Assembly: GCA_028641055.1 (NCBI GenBank)
Contig: CM054061.1
Span: forward strand, 33,388,264 to 33,452,263
Direction: 5' to 3'
Origin: Alopecurus myosuroides
Lineage: Eukaryota; Streptophyta; Magnoliopsida; Poales; Poaceae
Length of the DNA: 64,000 nucleotides
A program made the translations under genes and the position numbers. Position 1 is the first letter of the stretch, and every line of letters begins with the position of its first letter. Shown here piece after piece: positions 31,548 through 44,857 of this stretch. The notes beneath the pieces were generated by a model. That model was not told where the DNA came from, made no database searches, and saw nothing but the letters and a program-made list of their open reading frames with translations.

Positions 31548-34500
31548 ATGCCTCCAACCAGGAACAACCCGCCTCCGCCACCACCAATGGGGGAGCTGTT
31601 GGCTCAGATGACCCAAGTGGTGACACAGATGGCCCAGATCGAGGCTAACCAGCAACACAACCAGAATGCTCCAAGGGTCACCATCAAGGACTTCCTCAGC
31701 TTGGGCCCAAAAGCTTTCGTGACAACACGTGAGCCCCTGGATGCTGATGACTGGATCCGTGACGTAGCAAGAGCTCTGGAGATAGCTCATGTTGCTGAAG
31801 AGGATAAGGTCAAGTACGCCACCTACCTACTGAAGGGTCAAGCAGCTACTTGGTGGGAGAACTACCAGGCCATGAGGGCTGGCTTTCCTATCAACTGGGG
31901 ATGTTTCAGAGATGCCTTCCTGAAGCACCACATCCCGGATGGTCTCATGGAAAAGATGCGTGAGGAATTCTGCTCTCTCAGACAGGGCAAGCTGGACGTT
32001 CTCGGCTACCAGAACGAGTTCAATCGTCTCGCTCGGTACGCTGGTGACGAAGTGTCCACCGAAGCCAAGAAGATGGCAAGGTTCCGCCGAGGTTTTAACC
32101 CGGAACTGAAGTACGCTCTCACCAACATCAAGTGCAAGGACTTCGTGGAGCTTGTGAACACCGCGCTCAATGAGGAGAATGGGCGCAAGGCGTTCGAAGA
32201 ATCGCGCAAGCACTCGCGTGAGGGTGGTTCCTCCTCCAACATGACCACCCCTCCGCAGAAGCGCCGCATCTGGGTGCCAAATGGTGCTGTCACTCGGGCT
32301 CCAAATGCCCAAGCTTCTCCAGGCTTTGGTCCCCGCCCACCCAACCCATCTCAGATGCAGGGTCAGAGGTTCCCGATGGGGCAGCCAAGGCCAGGTCCTT
32401 CTCGTATCGTCACTTGCTACAAGTGCAAGGATACTGGACATTATGCTGATAAGTGCACTCAGAAGCAGCTACCCCTACCTCCTCGCCCCAACACCAACCA
32501 GGCTATGGTTCGTGCTCCTCCGGCTAAAGCCTTCAACTCCAACAATAGGCCTGTCGGGAGGAACGCGACGGTGAACCATATCAAGGCCGACAAAGCCGAG
32601 GAAGCTGCTGACGTCGTTCTCGGTATATTACCCGTAAACTCTATTCCAGCTAAAGTGTTGTTTGATACTGGAGCATCGCATTCGTTTGTGTCAAAGATCT
32701 TTGCTACAACGTACAATTTAGCTCTGGTTCCGCTAAGCAATCAAATCTATGTGCACTCTCCGGGAAATAAAATGATTACTTCCAAGATAAGCATGGACAA
32801 TGAGATCCTAATTGGAGGTCGTGTATTCCTTGCTTCACTCATGTTGCTGGGAAATTCTGACATTGATGTCATTCTGGGTATGGATTGGTTGAAGACCCAC
32901 AAAGCAAAAATTGACTGTGCTCAAAAGTCAATAACTCTCTCCCACACTTCAGGCCAGATAGTCTATTCTCCGTATGGATCAACTTCTGTTCAGCTGTTCA
33001 GCCTTGATGCCAAACCCCTTCCGGCAATTGAAAATGTGCCGGTGGTTTGTGAATTCCCTGACGTCTTTCCAGAAGAGTTGCCAGGGATGCCTCCGGACAG
33101 AGCAGTTGAGTTCGTGATCGAGCTTGAGCCAGGTACTGCTCCAATCTCTAAGCATCCATATAAGATAGCTCCTCCTGAACTGAAATTGTTGAAGGAGCAA
33201 ATCGATATGTATATGGACAAAGGTTTCATTCAGCCTAGTTCCTCCGCTTGGGGTTGCCCAACTCTGTTTGTTGCCAAGAAGGATCAAACTAAGAGACTCG
33301 TGGTTGACTATCGTCCTCTCAACGAGAAAACCATCAAGAACAAGTATCCACTTCCTCGTATCGATGATCTTTTTGATCAACTTGCTGGAGCCTCAATATT
33401 CTCAAAGTTGGACTTGAGGATGGGTTACCATCAGATAAAGATCAGAAAGGAAGATATTCCTAAGACAGCTTTCACCACTCGGTACGGTCTATATGAATAC
33501 ACCGTCATGTCCTTTGGTCTCACCAATGCTCCGGCAACGTTCTCAAGACTCATGAATTCTGTCTTCCATGAATACCTCGACAAGTTCGTTGTGGTATATC
33601 TTGATGACATTCTAGTCTACTCAAAATCCGAGGAAGAGCATGGAGAACACCTTCGTCTCACTCTCATGAAACTTCGCGAGCATCGTCTGTATGCCAAGTT
33701 TTCCAAATGTGAGTTCTGGATTCCAGAAGTTGCATATCTTGGTCATATCATCTCTGCCAAGGGCATTGCCATTGATCCTGAAAAGGTTAAGGAAATTGTT
33801 GACTGGAAACCCCCTAAGACGGTGAAACAAGTTAGAAGCTTTCTTGGCTTGGCTAGCTATTGCCGTCGTTTCGTCCAAAACTTTTCCAAGATTGCTAAAC
33901 CTCTCACTGATCTCACAAAGAAGGACAAAAAGTTCGTTTGGACTCCACAATGTGATGAGAGTTTCAACCTCCTGAAGACTAAACTCACTTCCACACCTGT
34001 TCTAGTTGGCCCCGACACCACCAAACCTTTCCAGATATTCTGTGATGCATCTCTCCAAGGCCTAGGAGCAGTTCTTATGCAAGAACGTCAAGTTGTGGCC
34101 TATGCTTCACGTCAGTTGAACCCACATGAGCAAAACTATCCCACACATGATCTTGAACTTGCAGCAGTAGTGTTTGCCCTCAAGAAATGGAGACAATACT
34201 TGTTGGGTAACAAAACTGAAATCTTTTCCGATCACAAGAGTCTGAAATACATCTTCACTCAGCCAGATCTGAACCTCAGGCAAAGGAGATGGATTGAGAA
34301 GATTAAAGACTTTGATCTCACCATTTCTTACACTCCAGGCAAGGCTAATGTTATGGCCGATGCTCTCAGTCGCAAATCCTATTGCAATAATCTCATGATC
34401 ATGGAAAGCCAACCTCCACTTCATGAAGAATTCCAGAAGCTGAACCTTGGTCTTGTTCCTGAAGGATACCTTGCTAGCTTGACAGCCAGCCCAACTCTCG

Positions 34501-35936
34501 AGGACAAGATTCGTTCTGAACAACTTCGTGATAATGAAATCAAGAAGATTGTGGATCACATCAAGGAGGGCAATGATAAATTCAAGTCCTTCTCAATTGA
34601 TGACAAGGGAACTGTGTTCTTCGAAGGACGCATTGCAGTCCCTCAGATTCAAAGTCTCAAGGATATCATTCTCAAGGAGGCTCATGAAACTCCTCTATCC
34701 ATTCACCCTGGAAGTACAAAGATGTACCAGGATCTCAAGACTCTGTATTGGTGGCCTGGCATGAAACGTGAAATTGCTCAATACGTTTCTGAATGCGACG
34801 TTTGTCAACGTGTTAAGGCAGTCCATCAGAAGACAGCAGGTCTACTCCAACCTCTGAAAATTCCTGAGTGGAAGTGGGACATGATTGAAATGGACTTCGT
34901 TACTGGGTTTCCAAAGTCCAAAAAGGGCAACGATGCAATCTTCGTTGTTATTGATCGTCTCACTAAGGTTGCTCACTTCTATGCTGTAAAGGAAACTATC
35001 TCAGCTAGCCAGTTAGCAGAGCTCTACACAGCAAAGGTTGTTCCCCTTCATGGTGTTCCATTGGAAATAAGCTCAGACCGTGGAAGTATTTTCACTTCTC
35101 ATTTCTGGAAGAGCTTTCAAGAAGCATTGGGCACCAAACTTCTGTTCAGCACAGCTTATCACCCTCAATCTCAGGGGCAAGTCGAAAGAGTCAATCAGAT
35201 TCTCGAGGATATGCTCAGAGCATGTGGTCTCTCCTTTGGCATGAAATGGGAAGATTGCCTTCCATATGCTGAATTCTCCTACAACAACAGCTACCAGGCA
35301 AGCCTAGGCATGGCACCATTTGAGGCACTGTATGGTCGCAGATGCAGGAGTCCAATCAATTGGTCTGGAGCTGGTGAACGTTCACTTTTAGGCCCTGACA
35401 TTGTTAAGGAAGCCGAGGAGAAAGTTCGTATCATTCGTGACAATCTCAGGATTGCTCAGTCTCGTCAGAAGAGCTATTATGATAGCAAGCACAGGGATAT
35501 GGTCTATGCACCTGGTGATAAGGCATATCTCCGTGTAACTCCCCTCAGAGGCACTCATCGTTTTGGTGTGAAAGGAAAGCTTGCACCAAGATACATTGGC
35601 CCTTTCAACATCCTCTCAAGACGTGCAGAGAATGCTTATCGTCTTGAACTTCCAGAAAAACTTTCCAAAGTGCACGATGTGTTCCACGTGTCACAGCTCA
35701 AGAAGTGTTTCAAAGATCCAGATCGTGCAGTTGATCATGATTCCATTGAGCTGCAAGATGATCTATCTTATGAGGAGCACCCTATTCGTATTCTCGATGA
35801 GACCGAGCGTAAGACTCGCAACAAGAGCACCAAGTTCTTGAAAGTCCAATGGTCGCATCATTCTGATAAAGAGGCAACGTGGGAGACCGAAGAGGATCTT
35901 CGCAAGAAGTATCCGGACCTGTTCATTTCTCAGTAG
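31548..35936 (+). CDS. Gag-Pol polyprotein, chromodomain Ty3/Gypsy (intact)
   Basis: A single 1462-aa ORF. Gag capsid domain at about residues 60-200; zinc knuckle [14 protein letters not shown] at 290-303; aspartic protease with active-site DTGAS at D373; reverse transcriptase with YLDD at 684-687; RNase H beginning FCDAS (D833); integrase with HHCC zinc finger (H1046, H1053, C1083, C1086) and catalytic D1116, D1177, E1213 (exact D-x35-E); C-terminal chromodomain at about 1410-1458 ending KYPDLF. All key residues are present and there is no frameshift or stop. The product assembles virus-like particles, copies the RNA and integrates the DNA; the chromodomain is expected to steer integration to modified chromatin. 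The ATG follows the extra ORF by about 210 bp. Confidence 0.97.
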   Translation: MPPTRNNPPPPPPMGELLAQMTQVVTQMAQIEANQQHNQNAPRVTIKDFLSLGPKAFVTTREPLDADDWIRDVARALEIAHVAEEDKVKYATYLLKGQAATWWENYQAMRAGFPINWGCFRDAFLKHHIPDGLMEKMREEFCSLRQGKLDVLGYQNEFNRLARYAGDEVSTEAKKMARFRRGFNPELKYALTNIKCKDFVELVNTALNEENGRKAFEESRKHSREGGSSSNMTTPPQKRRIWVPNGAVTRAPNAQASPGFGPRPPNPSQMQGQRFPMGQPRPGPSRIVTCYKCKDTGHYADKCTQKQLPLPPRPNTNQAMVRAPPAKAFNSNNRPVGRNATVNHIKADKAEEAADVVLGILPVNSIPAKVLFDTGASHSFVSKIFATTYNLALVPLSNQIYVHSPGNKMITSKISMDNEILIGGRVFLASLMLLGNSDIDVILGMDWLKTHKAKIDCAQKSITLSHTSGQIVYSPYGSTSVQLFSLDAKPLPAIENVPVVCEFPDVFPEELPGMPPDRAVEFVIELEPGTAPISKHPYKIAPPELKLLKEQIDMYMDKGFIQPSSSAWGCPTLFVAKKDQTKRLVVDYRPLNEKTIKNKYPLPRIDDLFDQLAGASIFSKLDLRMGYHQIKIRKEDIPKTAFTTRYGLYEYTVMSFGLTNAPATFSRLMNSVFHEYLDKFVVVYLDDILVYSKSEEEHGEHLRLTLMKLREHRLYAKFSKCEFWIPEVAYLGHIISAKGIAIDPEKVKEIVDWKPPKTVKQVRSFLGLASYCRRFVQNFSKIAKPLTDLTKKDKKFVWTPQCDESFNLLKTKLTSTPVLVGPDTTKPFQIFCDASLQGLGAVLMQERQVVAYASRQLNPHEQNYPTHDLELAAVVFALKKWRQYLLGNKTEIFSDHKSLKYIFTQPDLNLRQRRWIEKIKDFDLTISYTPGKANVMADALSRKSYCNNLMIMESQPPLHEEFQKLNLGLVPEGYLASLTASPTLEDKIRSEQLRDNEIKKIVDHIKEGNDKFKSFSIDDKGTVFFEGRIAVPQIQSLKDIILKEAHETPLSIHPGSTKMYQDLKTLYWWPGMKREIAQYVSECDVCQRVKAVHQKTAGLLQPLKIPEWKWDMIEMDFVTGFPKSKKGNDAIFVVIDRLTKVAHFYAVKETISASQLAELYTAKVVPLHGVPLEISSDRGSIFTSHFWKSFQEALGTKLLFSTAYHPQSQGQVERVNQILEDMLRACGLSFGMKWEDCLPYAEFSYNNSYQASLGMAPFEALYGRRCRSPINWSGAGERSLLGPDIVKEAEEKVRIIRDNLRIAQSRQKSYYDSKHRDMVYAPGDKAYLRVTPLRGTHRFGVKGKLAPRYIGPFNILSRRAENAYRLELPEKLSKVHDVFHVSQLKKCFKDPDRAVDHDSIELQDDLSYEEHPIRILDETERKTRNKSTKFLKVQWSHHSDKEATWETEEDLRKKYPDLFISQ

Positions 35937-35960
35937 GGAATCTCGGGGCGCGATTCCTTC

Positions 35961-35972
35961 AAGGGGGGGCGT
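35961..35972 (+). other. Polypurine tract
   Basis: AAGGGGGGGCG a few bases before the 3' LTR at 35975; it primes plus-strand synthesis. The preceding sequence (GAATCTCGGGGCGCGATTCC) resembles that before the PPT at 62197 in the second element. Confidence 0.85.
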
Positions 35973-35974
35973 TT

Positions 35975-38900
35975 TGTAACATCCAAGTATGAAAACCCTT
36001 AGTTGTTTTATTTATTTGTTTAATTTATGCAATGCATCATGGCATCATTCTCATTTTTATTTCTGTTTGCATTGTTTTCATAATGAATCAATCTTGTTTT
36101 CACACTTGTCTGTTACAATCTCTCAAATAAAGATTTGCAATTCCAAAAACATCAATTGCTTCCAATTATTTTTCATATTGGATCAACTCTTAAATTGTTG
36201 CTTAATTTAATCAAACCATTTCAATCATTATTTTCTAAGTCATTTCAAATTAAAACACCCCTTTTATTCCTTGTTTCCCACTTCTCAAATTGTTGCTTTA
36301 ATCAAACCAATTATCAAATCAATTAAATCATTAACTCCTAAATCATTTTCCATTTCAAACCAAGTTTCAAATCAGCACTCTTTTGAAAACATAACAATTC
36401 ACCACTAATTGAAATTCTTAAACCCCTTTAAAAACCCTAGGGGAAAACCCTATGGAAAATGTTTTGTTTTACCAATATTAATTAATATTGCATATTCCAA
36501 TTAAATTGGTTAATCTTAAAACAAACAAACAAACAATAAAGTTATTGAAAAACAAAAATTGCCAAAAGGTTGCTTTCCACTAGGAAGTTCATCCTATTTT
36601 TTATTCCAAAACTCTCTTTTAACAAAGCCTTTTGCTTGTTTCCATTTTGCTTATTTACAAAAACAAAAACAGTACAATAAAAAAAAATAAAAGCAGTGTG
36701 AGGAGAAGAGAGCAGCAGCTAGGCCCAGCCCGTTTTCTTTTTTCCAGCCCAACAACCCCTCGCACGTCGTTGTCTTCTTTCTCTTTTTCTGACGTCAGGC
36801 GTACGAGCTCCTCCTCCGTCGTTGATCCTCCTCAGGAGCTCCCGATTTCGCGCCGTACTGAACCTGCCCACTCCATAAAAACACCGCAGCGCCCCCTCCG
36901 GCCACTCAACCCTAGCCCTAACCCCCCGGCGCCGCCACTTCTCTTCCTCTCCCCCCAATCTCTCTGCTTTCTTTTCTCTGAAACCCCCCCCGGCGATCTC
37001 TGAAACCAGTCCACCGAGCACCACTTCTTCCCCTCGTCGCCGGCCACACCTTCACCTCGAGGCGCCACCGCCACCGGGAATGGAACCGCCTACTTCCCCT
37101 CTTCCGGTTCGACATCGCGGTTGAGCCCGAGGAGGCTCCTAGCCTCGCCGCCGTCGACCTCTATCTGCCCGCCGGCTCTGCCTCGACGGCGTTCAGCGAC
37201 AGCAGCAGCAGGTAGCCGCACTGCCCTCTCCCCCTCTCGCTTGTCCGCGCCTTAGGCCCACACCCCCAGCATCACCACGCACACCTACGCCACCCGCGAG
37301 CCGCCGGAGAACCGCCGTGGTGACCACCTACCGATCGCCGGCGACCACTGCCTGTATCTGTCAAAGTTGCAGGCTTGTTTTCGTCAGTTGCAAGTTCAGA
37401 AAACGAACCACACCTCAACCTCTCTGCGTGTTCTGTTCTGATAACAAACACGAGCAAGCCGTATTGGTACTGCACCGGGAGAGCGGATCCAGTGGTTGCG
37501 GGTTCGATTCCCCCCGCAAGCACCCAATTTTTTTTCGGGGATTTCTCCCGCACCCAGGCCCACGGGTCAGCCCCTGTTGGCCACGCGTGCGCGCCCCTGC
37601 CACGTTGGCATTGGGCCCTGCCCGTCAGCGTGTGTGTAGTGTACCTGCACGGTAACAAAAGTCTAAAAAACAAATCTGTTTTATTTTCTAATATCTTTAA
37701 GTGGGCAGAATAAACACCTAAATTGAAAAGGCAATAACTTTTATTGTATGAATCCAATAATTACAAACTTTATATGTTTTCTGTTCAGAATTTAACAAAC
37801 TTTCCAAATATCCAATTTGTATTCTGTTTTGGAAACTTCAAATGCATTTAAAATTCAAATCCAAATGTTTCAAATGCAATTTGTAATAATTCATAACTAA
37901 TTATTCTTAAGTCCAAATAATTCAAATAAAATATGTTTTACACACCATTTTGAATACTCTATTCAAATATAAATTTTGTTTTCTGGTTTGAATAATTTAA
38001 ATTGCCTAAAATATTTAAATCTTGTTTAATTCAATTAAAACTTGTTTAATTTTGTTTAATTCATAATTAATTAATCCAAAGTCCAATTTCAAATTGTGAA
38101 ACATGTAATCCAACTAAAATTTGATAAACTTTTCAGATATAAAATTTGTAATTTGTTTTGCACACTTTAAATTGATGATAACAACATTTACTTGTGTGCC
38201 ATGTTTAAGTAGCAAAATTCCAAACTTAATAAATGCTTTTCTAAAATTGTTAACTATTATTCCAATTGCATTTAATTTGTTATCTTATTGTTCCTCATCA
38301 TGCATGCATCATACTAAGTCACTTACACATGATGCTTAGTGATAGAACAATTAATTCAACTCCCAGCATGGGCTTCCATATGCACCCTTTGCATATGGAA
38401 TCCATTTAAACTTGTGTTTCATGTCAAGCAAGTTATTTTGTTGCATCTATTAAACATGACATGCATCATCCAATGTTTGTGCACTTATGCCATGTATTGA
38501 TTGCCCGTCTTCCTTCGTTGTTGTTTTGCTTCTTCTCGATTAGACGACGACGTTGGTACCGACGAGCCTTACGACACCACTACTCAGGACCTAGCCCAGT
38601 ACGAGGCTGAGCTGCCAGGCAAGTTATCACTCACATGAATCATCGAGTTCCTTTCCACACTTGTTGTCGATACTATCTTTTTGTCTACTATTGCTAGCCC
38701 TATGTATCGTTGCTTGTTCTCCGAACCCATCACATGATACCTTGAGCCATGATATTGCCACCACCTCCATACCTACAGCCATTGCTTGTGCCTGTTGTTA
38801 TCTAGCATGCTTAGGGTTGCTTTTACTCGAGTCTGTTGTCGGTTACTACTGTTACTATCTTATTATCTTGTATCGGGGCTCGTTATTAATCAATCAATCC

Positions 38901-40387
38901 TGTTAATTGCTAATGGTAATAATAATTTGATGATAAGGCACCGGCAGGAGGCCCATGAGTGGTTTTGGAGCCTGCTAGTGTCGACCCTAATAGGAAAAGG
39001 GTCTTGTCTACCGATCCATGATGAGCGCACTACCCGCATTTGGGAAGCGAGTATGGGCGCCCCCCTCAACTTGACCTGATTCGCATCTCGTCCAAATCGC
39101 CTCATTTAGTTCGTGTTTTCCATTTGCCGCATGCATGTTTTTGCGAGCCCAGCGCAGGGTGGAACTTTCGTAGTCGGCATATAGGGGGACACGGTCTTAG
39201 AGTGCTATGATGGTCCATTTTCTTCTGGGCTTGATTAGCCGTGCGCCCAAGGTTCTTTGGGCTTGATGCGAAGAATGGTTGGTTGTGTTGAGTGCCCCGC
39301 TTGGTGGGAGGCATCCCATCTGGCGGGATATTCATGAGTGTACGGCCAAATTGGTGCAACCCTGCAGGGATAATCTTCTCGAGAAGCCGTGTTTTCCGCG
39401 GTTATGGATTACTTGGTGAAAGTACTGGCTAACAAGTACTCAGGACAACTTCAACATAACTTACAATCATGTTTCACCCAATGATTAATAACCTGACTAG
39501 TAATAGGTTATTCACACAAATAACTCGATTCACCTTATCACAACTGTGTGAGTTATCCTCGGATTGCTTCTTTGGATAAGGGGCGAGATCCAGGATGGGT
39601 TTGGTTGAAGTTATCTTTCAGTTGGTTACAATCCTCGATCTTATCTTTTCTGTTAGCCGGAAGTTGTAGTTATTTTCTGTAGTTGGTTAGAGCAGCCAGC
39701 AGCAACTTTTATATCACCCCCTTTCTTCCGTTGATCCCAAGCATCTATGCTTGTGTTGACGGGTAACTCCTTGATGAACTGTGAGTCTTGCTTGCCAGTA
39801 CTTGGATGTACTGACCCCGTTGGGGCTGTGGTTTACGCAGAGTACTACTACGACTACGATGCTTCCCAGGATGGTTACTTTGTGGAGTTCGACGACGCTG
39901 CAGACGAGTAGTTAGCTGGACCAGGGCAGGATCCAGACCTACGTGGATGGGCTTCGCTTTTCTTTATGTTCTCAGGCTTCTTAAGCCATGGATTTGTCTG
40001 TACTCAGACCCCTTTGATTGCTTCCGCTGTTGTAATGGAGGATATGTTGGGACATGTGTCCTCTGGATGACTGTATTCGATATTTTCTGCCTTAGTGAAG
40101 GCCAGTTGCACTTATTTCATTCTTTTGTGTCTTAGAGACATTCTGTGTTATCATTCGTACCAAACTGTTGACGTACCGTGCGTGTTTGATTATGAAGTAC
40201 GTCGACAGTAGTGCCTTTAGGTTCCTAGCGGATAGTTTACTTCGACGGTGGAAGCAGGGCTTGTGTTGTCGCGCATAAGCGCAGGCCTACCAGGAAGCTG
40301 GGACGTGGGAGCATGTATGCCCCATAATCCAAGCACCTGACTTCCAGTTCGTGCGGAGAGTATCCTCTAGAAGCCCAGGGTGCGACA
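35975..40387 (+). repeat. 3' LTR, 4413 bp
   Basis: Nearly identical to the 5' LTR. By eye, almost all differences (about 10 substitutions and 5 small indels) fall in 37510-38280; the remaining 3.6 kb looks identical apart from one A-run. It carries the same tRNA-like hairpin (T-arm stem 37496-37519) and acidic segments (38544-38618, 39841-39911). Confidence 0.95.
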
Positions 40388-40392
40388 TAGAT
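40388..40392. repeat. Gypsy target-site duplication TAGAT, right copy
   Basis: Matches 25726-25730. It defines both ends of the 14.66-kb insertion. Confidence 0.9.
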
Positions 40393-40925
40393 CTAGTTGG
40401 ATGACGGTCTATGTATTTTGTTGTAATGCCCGCATGAATCACATAGTAGTCTTTATGTCTTGCATATGCCCTACGGTGCAGCCTTCATTTCTATCAATTG
40501 CCCAGCTGTAATTCGTTCACCACACATGTTATTTATTTTCTATGGAGAGACACCACTAGTGACCTGTGGACCCCGGTTCATTTTCTCATACTGATAATAC
40601 AACCACTGCAATTACTGCTTTCACACTGCTGCTACTGTTTTCTTAATGTTCTCATGCTTTTTCCACCCTATGCGTTTAACCTCTTTGTGTACATAAAAAC
40701 CGTTGAGATTGACAACCTCACTGCCTCATTTGGGCAAAGTGATTTGATTGTGTTGTGTAGGTTCCACGTTGCTGCTGAACCGGTAGTGCGACCTACCATC
40801 TCAACTGCATCAACCTTTTGAGATTACTCCTTCCTCCTACTGGTCGATTCAAACTTGGTTTCTTTCTGAGGGAAAACTGTTATTGTGCTCATCATACCTT
40901 CCTCTTGGGGTCTCCCAACAAGTGC
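40393..40925 (+). repeat. LTR of the older Gypsy element, right part
   Basis: Resumes the LTR interrupted at 25730: CTAGTTGGATGACGGTCTAT onward, with a TTTCTGAGGGAAAACTG segment and TACCTTCCTCTTGGGG near the end, as in Triticeae Gypsy LTR 3' ends. The exact end is uncertain, so the LTR is roughly 1.5 kb in total. Confidence 0.65.
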
Positions 40926-41457
40926 AAAATATGTACCTTCAAGGTTACATACTATTATCTAGTGGCTACCTTTATGTTTACGCAGTTTGCAGTGTGACTT
41001 TTGATAGTATCAAAGTAAAATCTCTAGAATATATTACTCCAATAATCTCATGTGTTCAAAGGATGCATTGTAATATAACAATGTTGTGATATGATTCTAA
41101 GAACAAGTTTGTCTTAGTGGAGTGTCTTAGCATATAAATTACTCGGGTATATCAAGCCATATTGTTTCCTTCCAACAAAATGATATTCATTGATGCAGAC
41201 CTAAACAATGTTCATAGCCACAAAAACATAGTGAACAAGCATCCAATGAATTAGTCTTAAAAGGAAATACTATGTTTTATACTTTGTTCATGTTACTACA
41301 CATGAGCGTGGGTTTTTCTCCATACCTCATATTTAGAAACCACGTCAGTTAATGGAACAGATGTATAAATATTATTGTCTTTTGTGCATGTATCCACCAC
41401 CGATGGCTTCGGCGATGGTACCTATAGCTCGGAAAATATGATGGAGGTGATGTGGTA
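40926..41457. other. Unassigned AT-rich interval left of the CACTA element
   Basis: No coding frame of interest and no terminal repeats recognised. It ends at GTGGTA directly before the CACTA terminus. Confidence 0.4.
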
Positions 41458-41612
41458 CACTACAGGAGACTGGCGATACGCCGACGGTGAACAGCCGTCG
41501 GCGAAAGGCAGATGGCCGTCGGCGTATTGGAAGCCCGACGGGGACCGTCGGCGTTCTTCCTCGTCGGCGAAGCAATGACACCGTCGGCGTATTCACGGCC
41601 CGTCGGCGTATA
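41458..41612. repeat. CACTA terminal and subterminal repeats
   Basis: After the terminus, CGTCGGCG occurs about six times in 150 bp, mostly as CCGTCGGCGTAT or CCGTCGGCGAA, with inverted versions. Such arrays are TNPA-type binding sites in En/Spm elements. Confidence 0.75.
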
Positions 41613-41671
41613 GTGTTCAGGTGGGGCCCACACGTCAGAACGGAACGACCGAACGGAAACGGACGCGCGTA

Positions 41672-41968
41672 GACGCCGACGGCAATGCCGTCGGCCTATG
41701 GGCCACGTGCCCGCTGCTGGTTGCGCGCGCGAGAGAAGACGCCGACGGCAATGCCGTCGGCCTATGGGCCACGTGCCCGCTGCTGGTTGCGCGCGCGAGA
41801 GAAGACGCCGACGGCAATGCCGTCGGCCTATGGGCCACGTGCCCGCTGCTGGATGCGCGCGCGAGAGAAGACGCCGACGGCAATGCCGTCGGCCTATGGG
41901 CCGCCATAATGGCCAGCCTGCTGGGCCGCATTTTGGACGCCGACGGCAATGCCGTCGGCCTATTGGCT
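41672..41968. repeat. Five-copy palindrome array, 66-bp period
   Basis: GACGCCGACGGCAATGCCGT plus CGGCCTAT starts at 41672, 41738, 41804, 41870 and 41936, exactly 66 bp apart. Each core is a 10-bp perfect inverted repeat (GCCGACGGCA / TGCCGTCGGC) with a 1-bp spacer. The first three intervening segments are nearly identical (CACGTGCCCGCTGCTGG...); the last two diverge. Confidence 0.92.
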
Positions 41969-42175
41969 ATTTTTTTTGCCAGTTTTGGCTGTTTTTTTTC
42001 AGTGCTGTTTTTTTCCAGTGCTGTTTCATACGATTTTAATTGCAGAAAATTTAAAAACATGATAAAAATGATACAAAGAAGATCCAAACATCATATCCAT
42101 ATCATCCAAACATCGTACAAGGTACAACATCATCCGAACATCATCGATAGTGCAATACAAACATCATCATCCTAG

Positions 42176-44697
42176 CTAGACCTCGCGGGAGCTCGAAGTG
42201 CCCATCTCGGACCGAGTGAAAATAGGCGACACTCCGCGGTGGATAGCCTCCGTCGAACCATGCCCCGAACTCGGCGAGGGAGTAGCACAGGCATCGGCTT
42301 CGCGCGACGGACTCGGCGAAGCACCGGGAGCGTGATGAAACGGTGTGATCGTGCGACTTGGCGAGTCAGCAGCACGGCCGAAGGGAGTAGCCCCGGAGTG
42401 TCCCGATCCCTACATACATTTTTTAGCAGAAGTTAGCAACTCTAACGTGGCGGGCACATGACAGCGGTAACGACTGGTTTGGCATCTAACTTACCGGTGT
42501 ACTCACGTAGGCTCCGCGAGTGAAGTCCTCCTTCGTTGGAAACCGTGGCGGCAAATTAGGCATAGGTGGTCGCCTAACTTCTATTGTGGGCCGCACTCCA
42601 GTGGTATAAAACGTGTCGTCCGCCTAAAAGATATTTTTGATGTTAGACTTTGCATAAATAAAGGTTCAAAGTAGAGGGAAGTAAGACTTGTCATCATTTG
42701 CAGAAAGAAAATGGTGAAACTTACTTCATCGCGCGCTTGTTCCCAGACCTTATAGGCCCTTTGCATCTTCTCCCACTCGTCATACCTAAGATTGTACTCC
42801 GCCATAGCTGCATCGTAGGCATCGCCTATAGCACACTACAATTTCAAGAAAAATGAATCTCGATGAAAGTTGAATCTCGTCAAGTTAGCTACTAAGGAAG
42901 AAATGTCGAAAAGGGAATGAGATTGAGAAGAACTTACCTCGACGCGAGCTTTGGAAGTCCGTCGAGGAGGAGGGACAACGGGGCCGTCGGCGGTGAGGGT
43001 GGCCTTGACATACGTGAGGCTCAACTCAGGAGTACGCGGGATCACCTGGTTAAGGCAGCTAAGACGTCCATGCTGCCTGCCGCGCCCGCCCACGACCAAA
43101 GCCCTCACGTCGGTCTCCTCCTGAATAGGGTTTTCCACGTGAGGATGAAAACCCTGAAACGCCTTCGTGTAACCAGCTATGTCCTCCTCGGCGTTGCCGA
43201 AGTACTCTGGAAGCGAGGGCTGGGGCTTGGATGGATCGGCCTTCTTGATCCTCATCTTTGACCATGCTTCCATCTCCGTAATAGGGACATTCCCCGTGAT
43301 GGACTCCTGCATCGCCAAAGAAATGTTATGCATACCAGATAGAAACATGACGGGAAAAAAATGCATGTTGTTCGATGTGTGCACATACAAAATGTTCCTT
43401 GAAGCTAGCATGGTTGCGGGCTCCCGCACAGTGTGTCCCCTCGTGGCCGCGGTTTGCCTTGTTCCGCTCGCTTAAGGCTTTGAACGCCTCTTCCTCCCCG
43501 AGCCACATCGATGCCACCATCGCCTTCCATGCGTCCTCTTTACCATCGGCCCACTGGGGCATAACCTGAAAAATTCAAGACTCATTTTGAAGAACAGATA
43601 ATGCAAATTGCAGTTTAGCAGCAACATATGATACCATTGACAATTTTGACTTACCTCGACGTAATCTTCCATAGTCATCGCAGGCTTTGCACTCACAGTC
43701 TCATGCTTCGGCGTCGTCTTGCCGAACTTCTCGGAACTGAATTGACTCATGCATGTATTCCTTACATTGTAGAACTGCTGTCGTGTCAGCTTCTTACATG
43801 CCCCCAACAAAGTCTTGTTCGCCGAGGCCTGATGCTCCGGAAGAACCCTATAGAATCTCTGTAAACATGCATAAAAAGATTGTGAGAGTAAAGAGTTAGC
43901 ATGGTGGGGGCATCAACTATGGACGTAATTGGAAAACCTCGCCTTACCCAGAACGTGCTGATCACAGCGTCAGCAGCTGTCTCGAAGCCCGGGCAATCGG
44001 CCTCCTCATAGTGTACCCAATGGCGAGCTAGCTTCTTCTCGCCGTTGGGGACCACAGTGTAAAAGCCCGGCCAGTACTTCCTAATCGCAGCTCCAAGCAA
44101 AGTGTTCGGAGGACGGGACCCCGCTGGCCTCTTCCAGTTCCTGCAGAATAATCAAACATTAGTACATGTCAAATTGTTTTGGTACAAATGAAATGGCGTG
44201 TTCAAAATTAGTATAGTAGCTTACTCAACGTCGTCAGGCACAATGAGGACTTTCTCCTCCTCGGTTTTAGGCATCTTGGACTCATCAGGGACAGTCGTTT
44301 CCCCACGAATACGTGGCTTCTTCACGGACCCCTCGCCGGCACGAGAGACCGTCCCCTCGCCGCCAGACACCGTCCCCTCGCCGCCAGACACCGTCCCCTG
44401 CGTCTCCTCGTCTCGAGACGCCAACTCACGGGAGTGTGAAGCCACGTCGCCAGAAGCGGAGGGTATGTCACCACCCTCTAGTAGTGCTCGTCCGCCACCT
44501 CGCCCTCGTCCTCCACCTCGCCCTCGTCCTCCCCTCGGAGGGAGTGGAGCAACAGCTGCCCCTCGTCCTCGACCTCTGGTCCCACCCTCATCAGTAGGGT
44601 ATCTATGGTTCGGAATAGGCTCCCTTCCACTTTTGGTAGGCTTCCTCTGGCGCAGCGAGTTCAGCAAACTGCCCGATGATTGCTTGCCTTGGCTCAT
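42176..44697 (-). CDS. CACTA Transposase_24 / TNPA-like protein, 8 exons, 629 aa
   Basis: The accessory transposition protein expected to bind the subterminal repeats. My model is complement(join(42176..42409, 42495..42623, 42725..42835, 42938..43306, 43389..43565, 43655..43858, 43948..44140, 44225..44697)). Every intron is GT-AG and the exons total 1890 nt in one open frame. The N-terminus is Arg/Gly-rich (RGGRGRGGGRGRGGGR). A central region (NWKRPAGSRPPNTLLGAAIR; ALSERNKANRGHEGTHCAGA; SITGNVPITEMEAWSKMR) matches plant Ptta/En/Spm transposase proteins. A helical acidic/basic segment follows (AAMAEYNLRYDEWEKMQRAY), then a Ser/Pro-rich tail. The ATG at 44697 is 13 nt inside an exon that begins after an AATGCAG acceptor, so there is at least one upstream leader exon. 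Intact. Confidence 0.8.
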
Positions 44698-44857
44698 ATT
44701 GGTGGATCACCTGCATTGAGAAAGGGTAAACAGTAAGCATATAGATGTAATGCAATTAAGAAGCATGTTAGAAAATAAATACCAAGAATAATAAAGACAT
44801 AAATAAATACTAAGCATAAAGATAAATACTAAGCATAATAAAGACATAAAAAGACCC

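Larger units (their letters stand above)
25731..40387 (+). mobile_element. Complete chromodomain Ty3/Gypsy retrotransposon (Tekay/Del-like)
   Basis: A 14,657-bp element with LTRs 25731-30141 and 35975-40387, both TG...CA, PBS at 30144, an extra ORF at 30519-31334, gag-pol at 31548-35936 and a polypurine tract at about 35961. It is flanked by the 5-bp duplication TAGAT (25726-25730 and 40388-40392). Long LTRs, a tRNA-Met PBS, a single gag-pol ORF and a C-terminal chromodomain fit the Tekay/Del chromoviruses. Coding intactness and near-identical LTRs indicate a recent, potentially autonomous insertion. Confidence 0.95.
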
